From Dipetalonema caudispina (taxonomy: Eukaryota > Nematoda > Chromadorea > Rhabditida > Onchocercidae): a stretch of DNA of 64,000 bases. Under the pieces are notes generated by a model. The model was not told the DNA's origin, did no database searches, and saw only the letters and a program-made list of their open reading frames with translations. The stretch's first letter is position 1; each line of letters begins with the position of its first letter. This document shows, one piece after another, positions 38,533 to 50,649 of the stretch. The stretch covers positions 62,001 to 126,000 of the forward strand of contig JABVXV010000124.1 in the NCBI GenBank assembly GCA_013365325.1, written 5' to 3'. The translations under genes were made by a program, and so were the position numbers.

Positions 38533-39032
38533 TTATGCATATCTGTAATACATCATTCCTTACATCTCTGATCATAATCTATACATCATATTAATGATAG
38601 CATTCCAATTAAAGAAAATTTCAAGCACTGATATTTAAGTCTTAGTTAACGTTTATCAGATACACGGCACGTGGTATTATGTTTTACGAGTTCTATCGAT
38701 AGATTTATCCATTCATACGTCAAAAACGCGTGAAAGATAAAGAACACACATAGTTAAACAACAATTCCCTTCAAATGAGCTGGCCGCTTCCTTAAATTAC
38801 TCGTCGGGCGTTCCACGATTCGACTTTAAAATTTCACGTTCTATAGCGTACGTGTATCACAGATATCTCTAAATTCTCGTAATGGAATAATTTTCTGAAA
38901 TTATATAGTATTCTGTATATACCCAGATATTATGTTGATGAATGGAAAATGATATTTATTAGAGATTACTTAATTATTGTATTTTTCAGATTAACAATTA
39001 ATTGTATACCCTTTAAAAAGGGAGTAGGTAAT
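38533..39032. promoter_or_regulatory. Divergent spacer between lyst-1 and PIGC, probable shared promoter
   Basis: Only 500 bp separate the two initiation codons, which face away from each other. The spacer is AT-rich with a few CG-containing islands (around 38720-38850). On the PIGC side a TTTTTCAG acceptor lies 43 bp before the ATG. No TATA box is obvious. A bidirectional promoter is inferred from arrangement and size. Confidence 0.5.
38981..38989 (+). promoter_or_regulatory. Candidate trans-splice (spliced-leader) or 5' UTR acceptor for PIGC
   Basis: ATTTTTCAG fits the nematode 3' splice consensus and lies 43 bp upstream of the chosen PIGC ATG at 39033 without a visible upstream donor exon. 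In nematodes such sites often receive the SL1 leader. Use of this site would exclude the upstream in-frame ATG at 38949. Confidence 0.45.
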
Positions 39033-40997
39033 ATGGGTGATTGTGAAGGGAAAGAGATTCATTATGAACAAAAAGAAATGGGAAAGAAATGGCGGAAAAT
39101 ATTGTATGAACGACAACCGTTCGATGATGAATATGGTGGCGGTAGTGAGTTTCTGAAGGAGTTAAAAACGAATAGTAAGTTTCTTTTAGAAATATTTCCA
39201 ATTCTTTTGTAAAGCATTTACAATGTCACCTTGAAGTATCATCATGATCTATAGGAGATGCACTTCTTGATTGGCCATTAAAATTCATTGATATTTCTGA
39301 AGTTTTATTCTGAGTGTGTTTTGATTTAAATATCAGTAAATAAATAGTTTATTGAAATAGACAAATTGTATTATGGTGGATTTGAAATGAGAAACTTGCT
39401 GTGTTCAAGAAGAAGTTTGAAAAAATTTTTAACTTTAGCAGTTCCATAATTGGAGTAGTTGGATAATTCAGAGCAGTGTGAATGAGTTTCGTTGAAACTG
39501 TATAGTGGTTCAAAATTTCAAACAGATTTCTTTTTTTTATTTTTGATCAGTTTTCTTCCTTCTTCTAAATAATTTCTGTGGAATTTTATTTCGTGTTTTT
39601 TATTTTTGCTAAATTCTAATTTTAGTAACAGTGGTGGAATACTCATTTATGGAAGCAGTATGTGGTGCTAGTCTTATTATGCTTCATTCTAATGCTATTA
39701 TATTTTATTATTTGGTGTTCAATTCTATCAAAAACAGTTCGATAAGTTCTGTTCAGCATTTTTCTTTGATATTCGCTATTGCATTTGTTCTCTACACTAT
39801 CTATTTATTTATGATCAGACCGAAAAATCTTCATGATCACTTCTACACTTTCATCACACTTCTTTGTTTTGGCTATGTGTTGACACCAGTTATTAGGTTC
39901 GTTCTATTATACTTTTTAAAATTTATTATCATTTTAAATGTCACCGGTAGTTCCTCCTGACATTTTTTATTCTTGATTAACATACGGGACTGCATTAATT
40001 AAAACCGTATTTAATTTCTGAATATAAAAGGACTTCATTTGTACAGTATAGAGAAATGGAAGTAAAAGCTTTATTTTCAAAGTTTTCTTTTTGAGGACAC
40101 TGACGGATACAATTAGTACGGATACCATATATGCTATGTCTTTCATACTCTTTCTCATAAGTTTTATTTTCCATGATTACACGATGGTTGCACCATTGTA
40201 AGTTATACTCCGTTTTTTCTTCTATAATCAAAAAATTAGAAACGCAGCTGAACGAGATGCCTCGTATTAGTAAGGTAATGAAGTCATTATTTACATGTTT
40301 ACAGTTAATTTTTCTAAATCTTCCACTAGATAAATTCATGAATAAATTTGACATAAGTAACAATGTATAGAAATAAAACGATTTTAAATAGACCCAAAAT
40401 TTATTAGAAAAAAATCTATAATTTTTGCAGGGTTTCAACGATATTATCGGTTAATCTCTCTTTAGCAGCTTCAGTTTGTTTGGTTTCACGGGTATCATCA
40501 AACGAGTCTGCCTTTGGTCTTCTGGCTCTTTCCATGCTTCTTTTCTCATACTGGCCACAAATGCGTAATGTATTATACAGAAAATGGTCGAAATCACCTT
40601 TAATCCTAATCATTTTCTCTTCTCCTCTTCTTTTCAGTGCACTGCACCAGCTTTCTCACTCACTCAGCGTTTTATACATACTTGTACTAACGTTTGTTCT
40701 CCTAATCTGCCCATCGATCTTGATGATAATGCAACCCTGGAAAAGGTACGACAAGGCTTCATATTTTTATGTTTTGTCTTAAAAATATTTCTTACAAACG
40801 GAAGGTATAATTTTGATTATGTAAAGAATATCAAATGTTTAGTAAAATTGAGAATTCGAGGCTTTTTTTATTTTTCGCAATGTTGGCGAACGAAGTAATA
40901 ATTTTTGGGAAAGATTTCAATATGTAACCAATTCCAGATATATTTCAGTACAAAACATGGACCATGGGACGAGGTGATAGCAACCTTCGAGCGGTGA
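39033..40997 (+). CDS. PIGC: Phosphatidylinositol N-acetylglucosaminyltransferase subunit C (PIG-C/GPI2), five exons
   Basis: Complete gene. Exons 39033-39174, 39626-39896, 40096-40197, 40431-40745 and 40949-40997 join in frame to 292 residues; the human protein has about 297. PIG-C is a multi-pass ER membrane subunit of the enzyme that transfers GlcNAc to phosphatidylinositol, the first step of GPI-anchor synthesis on the cytosolic face of the ER. Diagnostic strings are WRKILYERQPFDDEY near the N-terminus, TLTDTISTDTIYAM, ILSVNLSLAASVCLVSRV and the C-terminal HGPWDE. Several hydrophobic segments run through exons 2 and 4. The start at MGDCEGKE was chosen because a splice acceptor lies between it and the upstream in-frame ATG, and because family proteins start shortly before the LYERQP motif. 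The gene lies head to head with lyst-1. Confidence 0.95.
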
Positions 40998-41052
40998 CAT
41001 CCTGCTGCAAGATTGTATACCGCTGATACTTTTGCTTTGATGTAATAATAAC

Positions 41053-41058
41053 AATAAA
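41053..41058 (+). terminator. PIGC polyadenylation signal
   Basis: Canonical AATAAA 56 bp after the PIGC stop codon in an AT-rich context. Confidence 0.6.
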
Positions 41059-44000
41059 TATTACAGCGTAATAAGATTTTGAATAGATATTTTCAAAAAA
41101 TTTATTCAAAGCTTGATCTTTGAATGCAAAAATAGACGTTTTAAATGCGTGCTAAGGTTTCCTCACTTTGATCAACAGCGTGTAAGGATGCTGAAATGTG
41201 GTATAATTATGGTTTTGAATTTATTCGTTGCGTGGATTCAAGCAGCTTTTCATTATTTTGAGCCATAGGCTCTATGGATTCTGTAACCTGCATATTCGTA
41301 GTTACACTTTTTTTACTGGATCCTGCATATTCTAAATAATTCTTTAAATGGGACACTTTTTAGGATAATTATCCAAGTGTTCGTGCCGAATGGAGCAAAA
41401 GAAACATTTTGGATCTTTCTTCCGTTACTAAAACATATTTTTGATGGCTCGTGTTGATGATATATAACATGATGAAATAGCTGGAAGCAGAAAAAGAAAG
41501 TGTTAGCTAGCAAAGATGGATGTGATGGACATAAAAGTGTAGCTTAACACTGACAAGATATGAAGTGCTCTCGAGATTTCCAGATATAGAAGAGAAAGAA
41601 GACAGTGGAAGTCTACTCTTTCCATCAAAATTTTAACACGGTTAAGATAAAAATAATTTATACGCTTGGTTTGATTACAATCGTTGGAATTCATCACTGG
41701 CATTAGTATATTATTGGGCATCATAAAGGACAAATATAATAGAGATATTCGCTATTTGATGGGTTAGTGAGAATCTGTTCTGTTTCATTGTACATCCCTA
41801 TTCATATAATATTCTTGAAAACATGTTCATTTCAATAGATTTTATCGTAGGATTGTCACACTATGAAAGAAATTTAGGAAGATTGACACAATATCATTTT
41901 TCTTTTCTCTATTCTTACAAATGATATTGACGATGAACCATTTCTACACTATTACTAGTGTAATTTCCCTAAATGTATCGATTATCTCAACAACGAAAAT
42001 CATTCTACTATCGTAACACTACTATTCATGTCAGTACATTTTTGAAATAGATATTTTCGCCATCATTGCTATCATTATTTATTGAGTTTAACTGAACTAT
42101 CAATTTTATTTAATCATTAAAATAAATAGTCTCACTATAATATTCCTTCATTTGTATAGAAAAAAAAGAGAAAAACTCTTTTTCTTAAGAATATCATTTT
42201 GTTAACATTTCACACTTGTAGTCATATCTCTTCATTTTATAGAGAATACAAACTGTACTCCGAAAATTTTATACAAGTCTGAATTTTATGAATCTTTAAA
42301 ATTGAACGTTTCGTTGTTTGAGATTCAAGTTAGCATTTTATAATTCTAATCTTAAATTATGATGTGCTTTCATTTGTTATATTTGCATTGAGATTTATTC
42401 CTAATGAATAGTTGATTTCTCATAAATTCCTAATTTGGTATTAATGAGGTGCATTTCTCTGTTTTGATCGAGCTGTCATTCGGGTTGTTCATTTGTTTAT
42501 ATGACAAATTGAATAAAAGATCTCAATGATCTCTAAATGGATGTCCTACTTTTCCATGGAAATTAATATTTAATAAATGAGACTTTGAACTTGAAAATGC
42601 AATTCAGATAGAAAGGGTCGAGACTGTATAATGTCGCCTTTTTTATTGCTTGTTATATCCGCTCTTTATTTTCCTTTCTTCTTTTTCTTTAAATAATTTT
42701 TGAAAGGGTGGCGCCAGACGGATTCATAAATCAAAATTTCATTCGAATTAATAGAAGTTTCGTTATTGAAATGTTGACCATTAATTCTGAAAAGGAATCT
42801 TGCAAGAAGGGTTTGCCATGGATTAATATTCCTTATCCGATTTCATTGAATCCTTTTGAATTAAGTTAAGAATTTTATAATTTAAATCACTTGTAAAGCA
42901 TATTTGGAATAGGACACTCTATCTGAGCAAAATTCAATCAGATTAATGAACATTCTGGATGATTGTTCAAGAAATTATAGTTGATATTTGAGATAACTTT
43001 TCAAAACTTTTATACAACTTTGGATTTACTTAACTTACTTTCAGGATTTCACTAATATATATATATAGAAATAGTTGAAATTATTTTAAAAAAGAAGACT
43101 GATTTTAAAAATTTACAGTTTATTAACTGAAATATATCAATACCATGAAATTCGCATTTTTGAAAATTTTATGGAAAATAATGAATGAAGATAGATATAC
43201 TTTTTAAGAAAAGAGAACAGTTTGAATAAAGAGGGAAGTAGGAAAGTGTATACATGGAAAAATTACCTTTTAATATATTATGATGAAACAAATTGTAAGT
43301 ATAATGATGTACTTATGAATAGATATAATGTTGATCATTGAATCAGAAAACTCAAAAAAGAATTATGAACAAATTCGAAATTATACTCACTATATCATTA
43401 TATCATAATTAATTTGTACTGTTCTTTTCTACTCATTTCATTACTGATTATCAGTCTATTTGAACATAATGATTGAAATACAATTTTTTTTTTTTTTTGA
43501 CACGTTAATGAAAAATTTTAAAGCACACTTCAGATAAACATTTCTATACATTAGCAATAGCTGTTCAATTTTTAATAAACAATATCATTAGAAATTAATT
43601 GTTGCATTTAAATACGACTATCTCAATATTGAGTCTATTTGAATTATACCTACTTAAATTGAGTATCTTTGGATTACATCTTAACAAAAATTTTTGACAT
43701 TTCTATGTCAAACGTTAATTGTACCACAATCTTTTCTCGCAAATATTAGCATTAAATGCTTCAAATAGTATTACTAATATTTTCACTTTTAATACTCTAT
43801 TTGCATTTTAACTAAACAACAATTATATATTACATATTTCATATGTCAACTTTATTCTTGCTCACTATTAGAGTAATTTTTCCATTTGTAACTTTTTTTT
43901 TTTAGATTATTTAAAAAATTATATAAGAATAATGAAATACAATTCGTTTCCATAAATTCAAATCTAAACATCATGTCATTTTCATTTCTTTCACTTTAAT

Positions 44001-44177
44001 TGTTCAAGCTTGTTCAAATATTTCAAATCGAACTTTTTCCATTTTTATATTCTTTTAAACTACCAGAAGAAAAAAAAAAAAAAGGAAAAAAGAAATCCTT
44101 CGCATGGTTGATTTGTTAAATAACATCAAAATTGGAAATAAGCGAAAGTCATATCGTCGAACTATGTTCGATAGCAT

Positions 44178-44179
<2 letters not shown>

Positions 44180-44234
<55 letters not shown>

Positions 44235-44261
44235 ACACACACATACACACACACACACACC
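44180..44261. repeat. (CA)n microsatellite
   Basis: About 82 bp of CA dinucleotides with two CATA interruptions. Open frames across it are artefacts of the repeat. Confidence 0.97.
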
Positions 44262-44547
44262 ATACATCTATGCAAATATCAATTACACAACGAAGTGCCT
44301 CATATTGTGTTTATTTAGCAAATGGGTAATTTCGGTGGTTCCTTGGCATTAATTCTTCACCACAAGAATACATCGTCATTCTTGGCCCGATAACATTTCG
44401 TTTATTACTATTGCATAGAGAACTATTATGCATCGATTTACATTTCAAACCAACAAAAGCGACCAAATTTATTATTTCTCTAACTGACTAAATTGTATCA
44501 AAATTAACTAACACTCAATATCATTATCGTTTATTATTGGCAGAATT

Positions 44548-44713
44548 TTGTTATTGTTGTTGTTATTGTTGTTGTTGTTATTGTTGTTGTTATTGTTGTT
44601 GTTATTGTTGTTGTTATTGTTGTTGTTGTTGTTGTTGTTATTGTTGTTGTTATTGTTGTTGTTATTGTTGTTGCTATTGTTGTTGTTACTGTTGTTGTTG
44701 TTGTTGTTGTTGT
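44548..44713. repeat. TTG/TTA trinucleotide array with 12-bp higher-order unit
   Basis: About 166 bp composed of TTG and TTA triplets, mostly arranged as TTGTTGTTGTTA units, with a late CTA and CTG variant. It creates an artificial poly-Leu frame on the plus strand. Confidence 0.95.
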
Positions 44714-45904
44714 ATGTTTTCAGAAATGGATGATGAAGTTACTTTTTTTTTTTTTTTTCTGAATAAATTTATTGATTATATTTTTTAATTTGAATAATTA
44801 TTATGAAAATTTTAAATTTTAACCCTAAAATTTAAATTATTTTTCCTAGCAAGTTTGATTGTTTAGAAGTTTCAAATTTTTGTTTTGAATGTTTAAATTA
44901 TGTAATTCTGTTCATTTGAGAGAAGCGAAGATTGAAATGTTGTGCTCAGTTTTGATAGCAAAAATTTTGATTTTAGTATGTAGTGCAAAATAAGTGGAAG
45001 CATTGTATCACGTGAAACTGTAAGATATTTCATTTTATTCTTTTTTAATCTTTTTTTTTTTTTGCAGCAGTAAATGAATTACAGTTTTTCGAAATTCAAC
45101 TTTTTTTCTTATTTTACTGCAATGAATCTTTTTCATTGTGTAGGATTACATGATAGCTGAGATTCTGAAAAATATCCGGACTATCAGTAGTTCACCTATG
45201 GTAGATTAATCGAGATACTTTGACATTTGGCATCTCAAGTTTTTTTCATAAGGCTTGTATCAGTGATAACATCACCTATATCAGTAATAGATCTCAGAAC
45301 AAATTCTCTAAGATTTACTTGCGTTTACCATAAAAATGCTGTAGTCTAATTTCTGATAGTATATGCTCAAAATTTGCATTCTACCGTACCTGTGGTCAAA
45401 ATTTCCCTTAAATCCTTCTATTTATTGATTCAGACTTTAATTTAAAAACCTTACGTCTCGTTAAATATGACAATCATTTTTCATATTACGAAAAAAAAAA
45501 GTACATCATCAGATCTCATATCACAATTTGTAGAGTGGATTTATTTATTTCTGCGTAAAGACAAATCTTCACAAAAATCTGAGACTACAGAGGAGAATCT
45601 TCAATCTTAGATGGATCATTAATCAGAATGGGAGGTTACTTCATCCTGATGGAAGCATGGTGAAGAAGAAAGAGGGAATATTGCTGAATGAATGGATATT
45701 ATTCATCAAATTCGATTCCATTCCGTTCACCTACCCACAGAAATGATCCTTCATCCACCTAAAATGTAGGCCTTTTCCCAACTGCATAATTCAATTTGCA
45801 TTCTGCTGACATATTTGCCTAATTTATTGTGTAATCAATCCTTTTTCCATGGAAAAAAGAACTACTGGATAAGGGCGTAAAGGAACTATCCATTCGATAG
45901 TATG

Positions 45905-45941
45905 GCATTTTTATGCATGCAAGAAGCATGCATAAAAATGC
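45905..45941. repeat. Perfect inverted repeat, 16-bp arms, 5-nt loop
   Basis: GCATTTTTATGCATGC (45905-45920), spacer AAGAA, then its exact reverse complement (45926-45941). It is not inside a recognised gene. It could form a hairpin in RNA or a cruciform in DNA; the 16-bp stem is short for a microRNA precursor. Confidence 0.95.
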
Positions 45942-48066
45942 ATTTTATGTTGATTAGGAATAAAGAATATATTTTAAAGATAGTGACAGCAGTAGCAGTA
46001 GGCCTATTGATATGATTTTAGGTTTCCTGAAAGAAATTTTTAATAGTAGTTTTATTATTTGAAAACGAAGAGAGCGATCCTATTCGATCTGATCCGATAA
46101 TGCGAAAGAAAGAGATGAGCTTGCTGCTTTTATTTAAATAATGTAACTCATTTACAAACTGCAGAAAATAGGATGAAAGAAGAAGATGCAAATGAGGATT
46201 AAAGAGACTCTCGATTTATTCATTTTGTTCATTTCATTGGCATTATGCTTACTTTTACATGCGATCTAATTTGTTTCTCAATTTAATGGTCTCCCTGCAT
46301 CTTGTGACTTAAGCTTAGCTTAGCTTATTTTGGACATTGATACTGGAAGCCTAGACCTAAATCAAAAAGCATCCGCAATAGTAATAGCAGTAGCAAATAG
46401 CTTTAGCAACATGCATCCCATATCCTGCCTGGAATTCGGATAGCCCACTGGGATTCCGTCCATAGTATCTTCTTCATTTAAAATGAGCTTTAGCATGCAA
46501 GATGAGAGTATCTTGCAATTCAGGCCTGATCATCGGGCCTCATTTCATCTTTTTGGTTCTGGACATTCAATTGCCCAGGCCCAATGGCTCACAAATCTAT
46601 AGACAATCGCTAACTGGGCTAGTCATCCTCCTCCTCTCAATATGATTAGCTACTACTATATAGAAGAGAAATGGTGACATGACACAAAGATATCCATCTC
46701 AAACATTTGTATATGTATCCATTTCTATTATGTAGAAGGCGCTAGCTGTTGGAGAGGACAAAATGCGCACTTAATTTCATTCATTTTACAACCTTCTTGA
46801 CCACTGTTAACAAGCATCCAAATGATATCATTATATTATTCCTTTCCGCATCATAAACAATCCCTTTTCTTTCAGCTTCTTCCAATATCACTTCGCAGTT
46901 TTAGCATTTTAACAATTTCATTAATTTATTTTGCAAGAATTTTAATCAAATTTTTGCTAATCAGCAGTGTATGAGTGATAAAAATAATTTTGATGAGATG
47001 AAATGAACACAAAAGAAGCATTAGTCAAATACTTTTGCTAAATTTTTTTAAGGTTTAAAATTTATGTTTAAATTTGAATTTTATATTAATCATAATGTTT
47101 TTGTATAATAGAAAAGATTTAGAAATTCTAACGAAGAATAAATTATGAAAGATTAGTAAAATTAATTTAAGCTAAATAACGAATAATCACTGTAATTAAA
47201 TGGATATGTTAGAATCAAAAATGATTGATACATGAATGAATGGGACAAAACAGATAACTGTAAAATTTCGAATTCGTACATGGCTAGAACATTGATTCTG
47301 AGAATGTTTGAAAGATTGGTCTGTGGAAGATGGAAATGCTATGCTGCCATAAAGAAGATTTATAGCAAAGTGAAAATTTTAGCTCTTTTTTGAATTCCAT
47401 CACCAACAAATAATACGAAGACAATAAAGTCATTTTTGTTAAATAAATTATTGCACATAAAAATTTTACCACTTTTGCATTTTATGTAAGAAGCTTTGCT
47501 AGGAGGGGTAATGAGCTATTACCATTACGTTTAGTTTAACTTTTGTTTTTGCATACAGATAGATAGCTTTTTCAAAAATATTTGTGAAAATGTGTTCAAA
47601 AATTCAAATTTGAGAATTTCAACTTAAGTTTGAAATTGAAGTGTAACAGAGTTATTAGATACTTAGGACATTGAAATGAATAAATTTCCGTATTTTATTT
47701 CAAATTTTTCCATTTCGAAGTGTTGCAATGAAAATTCAAATATTAAATTTAATCTTTAAAAAGTTAAATGATTTTATAATGGAAACGAATCATAGAGGAA
47801 GTGAAGAAGTGCAATGGAAATCTCTTACGGTAACTATTTTATATTCATACTTTTGAATTGAATCATTCACTTTTCGTCACATTCCTACTTAGACAAAATC
47901 AGAAAAATGTAAGGAACATACATTCATTTGCCAATCGGTTTAGCACTGTTCCATTGTTCCCAAGGGAAATTCCGGCTGAACAATTTCAAATTTGTTCAAT
48001 AAAATTGAAACCAGACAAGCTATCTTCTTTAGATAGCAACTCAAACCTGTTCCATAAAATTCCCAC

Positions 48067-48088
48067 AAAAAAAAAAAAAAAAAAAAAA
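48067..48088. repeat. poly(A) tract
   Basis: About 22 consecutive A residues. No retroposed coding sequence or target-site duplication was seen beside it. Confidence 0.9.
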
Positions 48089-49029
48089 CTTAAAAAATTA
48101 ACTGATCAAATGAATTGCAGCTTTTGAGAAGAAAGATTTTCCAGAAAGAAATTGAACTTTCTGCAATGAAATCAACAAACTTATTTTGCTGTTAGAACAA
48201 TTGGAAAAAAATGTTTTTTTTTTCGGCGAAAAAATTTAGCAAAAGGATTTCAAAAAATGTTATCAAGCACGAAAGTTTGAGTGCAATCGCAAAAACAAAA
48301 TATTTGCTACAACACTTAGCTTACTGCATGCAGTATTTTGTTTCAGTTTATGCAAATTATAATTTTGAATTGATACTTTGAAAATAATCATAATATAACA
48401 TTGATAAACTGAAAAAATATATATCAATATAATTTTTTGCATAAATAATTTAGAAATTTGTTATGCTAATTGTAATTATATTTGATTGGATTTTATTGAA
48501 CTCATAGTAATTTTTTTTTTTTTTATTTAGTTAGAACGATTTGATGCGTTTAGTGTAAGTTTACCCTTTACCGTTCTCCAATGCTTTCTATATGATAGAT
48601 AATTCTTAAAGCAAATGAAAATTTCTTTTTTTTTTTTTTTTTTACCGAACTGAATAATAAGATGGTATTTCTTATTGTAATCATTGTAAAAGTAAAATTC
48701 ATAGAGAATATTTTTTGTTTGGATGTTAGAATTTCGATCGTTAAGAATGTTCAGTACTATTGCGCCTAATATGTCCATTCAATGAATGAAAATGACGACC
48801 TTTGATGAGGGATAATATATCGAAAGTAAAAGTGATGTATTCGGGCTATTTTGTCGTATATGTTAAAAATTTGGATGTAATTGCTCAGCCACCTTACGGA
48901 TACTATCATCATGACCGATACTGTCTCCAATCCTTCTTTCCTCCTTCCTATTCCCATCATCTCATTTCATTTCAATCCCTTTTGAATGTCCAATGACGAC
49001 GCCTTCCTTGTAAGGTTAATGGTCATCGG

Positions 49030-49056
49030 AAAAAAAAAAAAAAAAAAAAAAAAAAA
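49030..49056. repeat. poly(A) tract
   Basis: About 27 consecutive A residues, among the longest homopolymers in the window. Confidence 0.9.
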
Positions 49057-49433
49057 CGATTCCATGGCTTTCTCATCCCTAAAAATTGCTTTACTTTTTC
49101 ATTTAAAATCTGAGGGACGTTTTGTCTTTCCCCAACTTTCTCCTAACACTTTATATCTTTAAATGACAAAAGTTCAAAGTGCATCTGTACGCAATTTCAA
49201 TCTTTATCATATCATCACGAAATATCAATGGTAAAATTATGCCACTATTTGAATAATTCCATTGTAAATTTTTAAAATCGAACTTTCATCATTAAATTTT
49301 GTGAAACGAAAGCAATTACTTCTTTTTTTTTCAAAAAATTTTGTGAGAACAAAATAAAACTAAAGCAATTAAATTATGAATAAATTTTAACGAATGAAAG
49401 ATGTTAACATAAAACCATAATTTTTTAAAATTA

Positions 49434-49540
49434 CGTATGTTTATGTATGTATGCATGTATGTATGTATGAGTGTCTGTACATCCATGTATATGTGTATGT
49501 GTGTGTGTGTGTCTGTGTGTGTGTATATATATATATATGT
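49434..49540. repeat. GTAT/GT/TA compound microsatellite
   Basis: Tetranucleotide GTAT units grade into GT and then TA dinucleotide repeats, giving alternating purine-pyrimidine DNA. Confidence 0.9.
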
Positions 49541-50099
49541 TTGATAATTTTTAACATTTTAAATTTAATTTTTTTTTTATTTACATCTCTGCTATTTTCA
49601 TATCAAACATACGGATGCATTTGTATGTCAGTTGAGGCGCATTCATTTCTACAAATTTAACAGCAATTAATTTTTCGTCTGCTAAAAATTGTTAGATTGC
49701 AAAGAATTGAAATTTGAGCTGGGACGATGTTTTTACTATTTCTTTCCAAGTGGTCAATTCTGCTAGCAATAATTGAAATATCAGCAGCAACTATCATATT
49801 ATCACATAAAGTCCTTATATCATATCATATATTTGGAAAACTTAAATTAGACTTTAGGATTATATAATATAGTTCTGATTATTGAACAAATATGATCTTT
49901 TTTTTTTGATTTCAATCATCCTTTAAAAATAATTTTTGGAAAATAAACAAATTATAGGAATGATTTTATCATCATGATAATGAAAGTAACACCAACTTGT
50001 GCATTTCCACCCTATACGTTTTTGCCCAGTCTTTTTCTATTTACCATGTCCTGCATCATTGTCGTATACATTACATATCAAATCGGGAAACTAATTTCT

Positions 50100-50172
50100 T
50101 CTCTCTCTCTCTCTCTCTCTCTCATTGCTATTTCAAAATAATACAATGATAGAGTGAGGGAGAGAGAGAGGA
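50100..50172. repeat. (CT)n and (GA)n arms around a short spacer
   Basis: (CT)12 at 50100-50123 is followed, after a short AT-rich spacer, by a GA-rich run at 50151-50172. The arms are near reverse complements, including CATTG/CAATG just inside them. Confidence 0.85.
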
Positions 50173-50619
50173 GCAAAACAAGATTGGAAAAATCAGAACC
50201 GGAAGAATAAAATTGAAGAGAACGGTGTGTAGAAGGTGAATAGATAGATGAGATAGGTGCCAGGGATAGATGTGTGGGTGGACCATATATAACCGGATGG
50301 ATCAACGCTACCGCTCTAAGCTTTGCTTTCTTAGTGAAATTGAAAAATGCATAGCATTGTTGCACAACCGCTCAACTGGCTTACTTCATCGCTGCTATTT
50401 CTTCATCTTCTTCATTTTTCATCTTCCATTCATTTATTTTCTATTTCATCCGTTTGAAGAAACGTCGAAATGAGTGTTTTGGTTTTTTGACGGTATTGTC
50501 CTCACCCGATACGTGTTACAGAAGTTTCACATCCGTGAATTTCATTTCGAAATGTATTCATGTATCTGATAATCCATAACTATTTCTCTGTACATTCCTT
50601 TCTAATTCACAAACAACAA

Positions 50620-50649
50620 AAGAGAGGGAGAGAGAGAGAGAGGGGAGGG
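50620..50649. repeat. GA-rich microsatellite
   Basis: Purine-only run of AG units followed by GGGGAGGGA, with a poly(T) tract about 30 bp downstream (50679-50698). Confidence 0.9.

Noticed and set aside
39995..40438. 147-residue minus-strand frame
   Set aside because: It runs antisense through PIGC exon 3 and introns; the sense reading is conserved PIG-C.
44055..44352. His/Thr-rich and Cys/Val-rich frames
   Set aside because: They are products of the CA repeat.
44537..44788. Plus-strand frames of 61-83 residues (poly-Leu or Cys/Tyr-rich)
   Set aside because: They are translations of the TTG/TTA array with no unique sequence.
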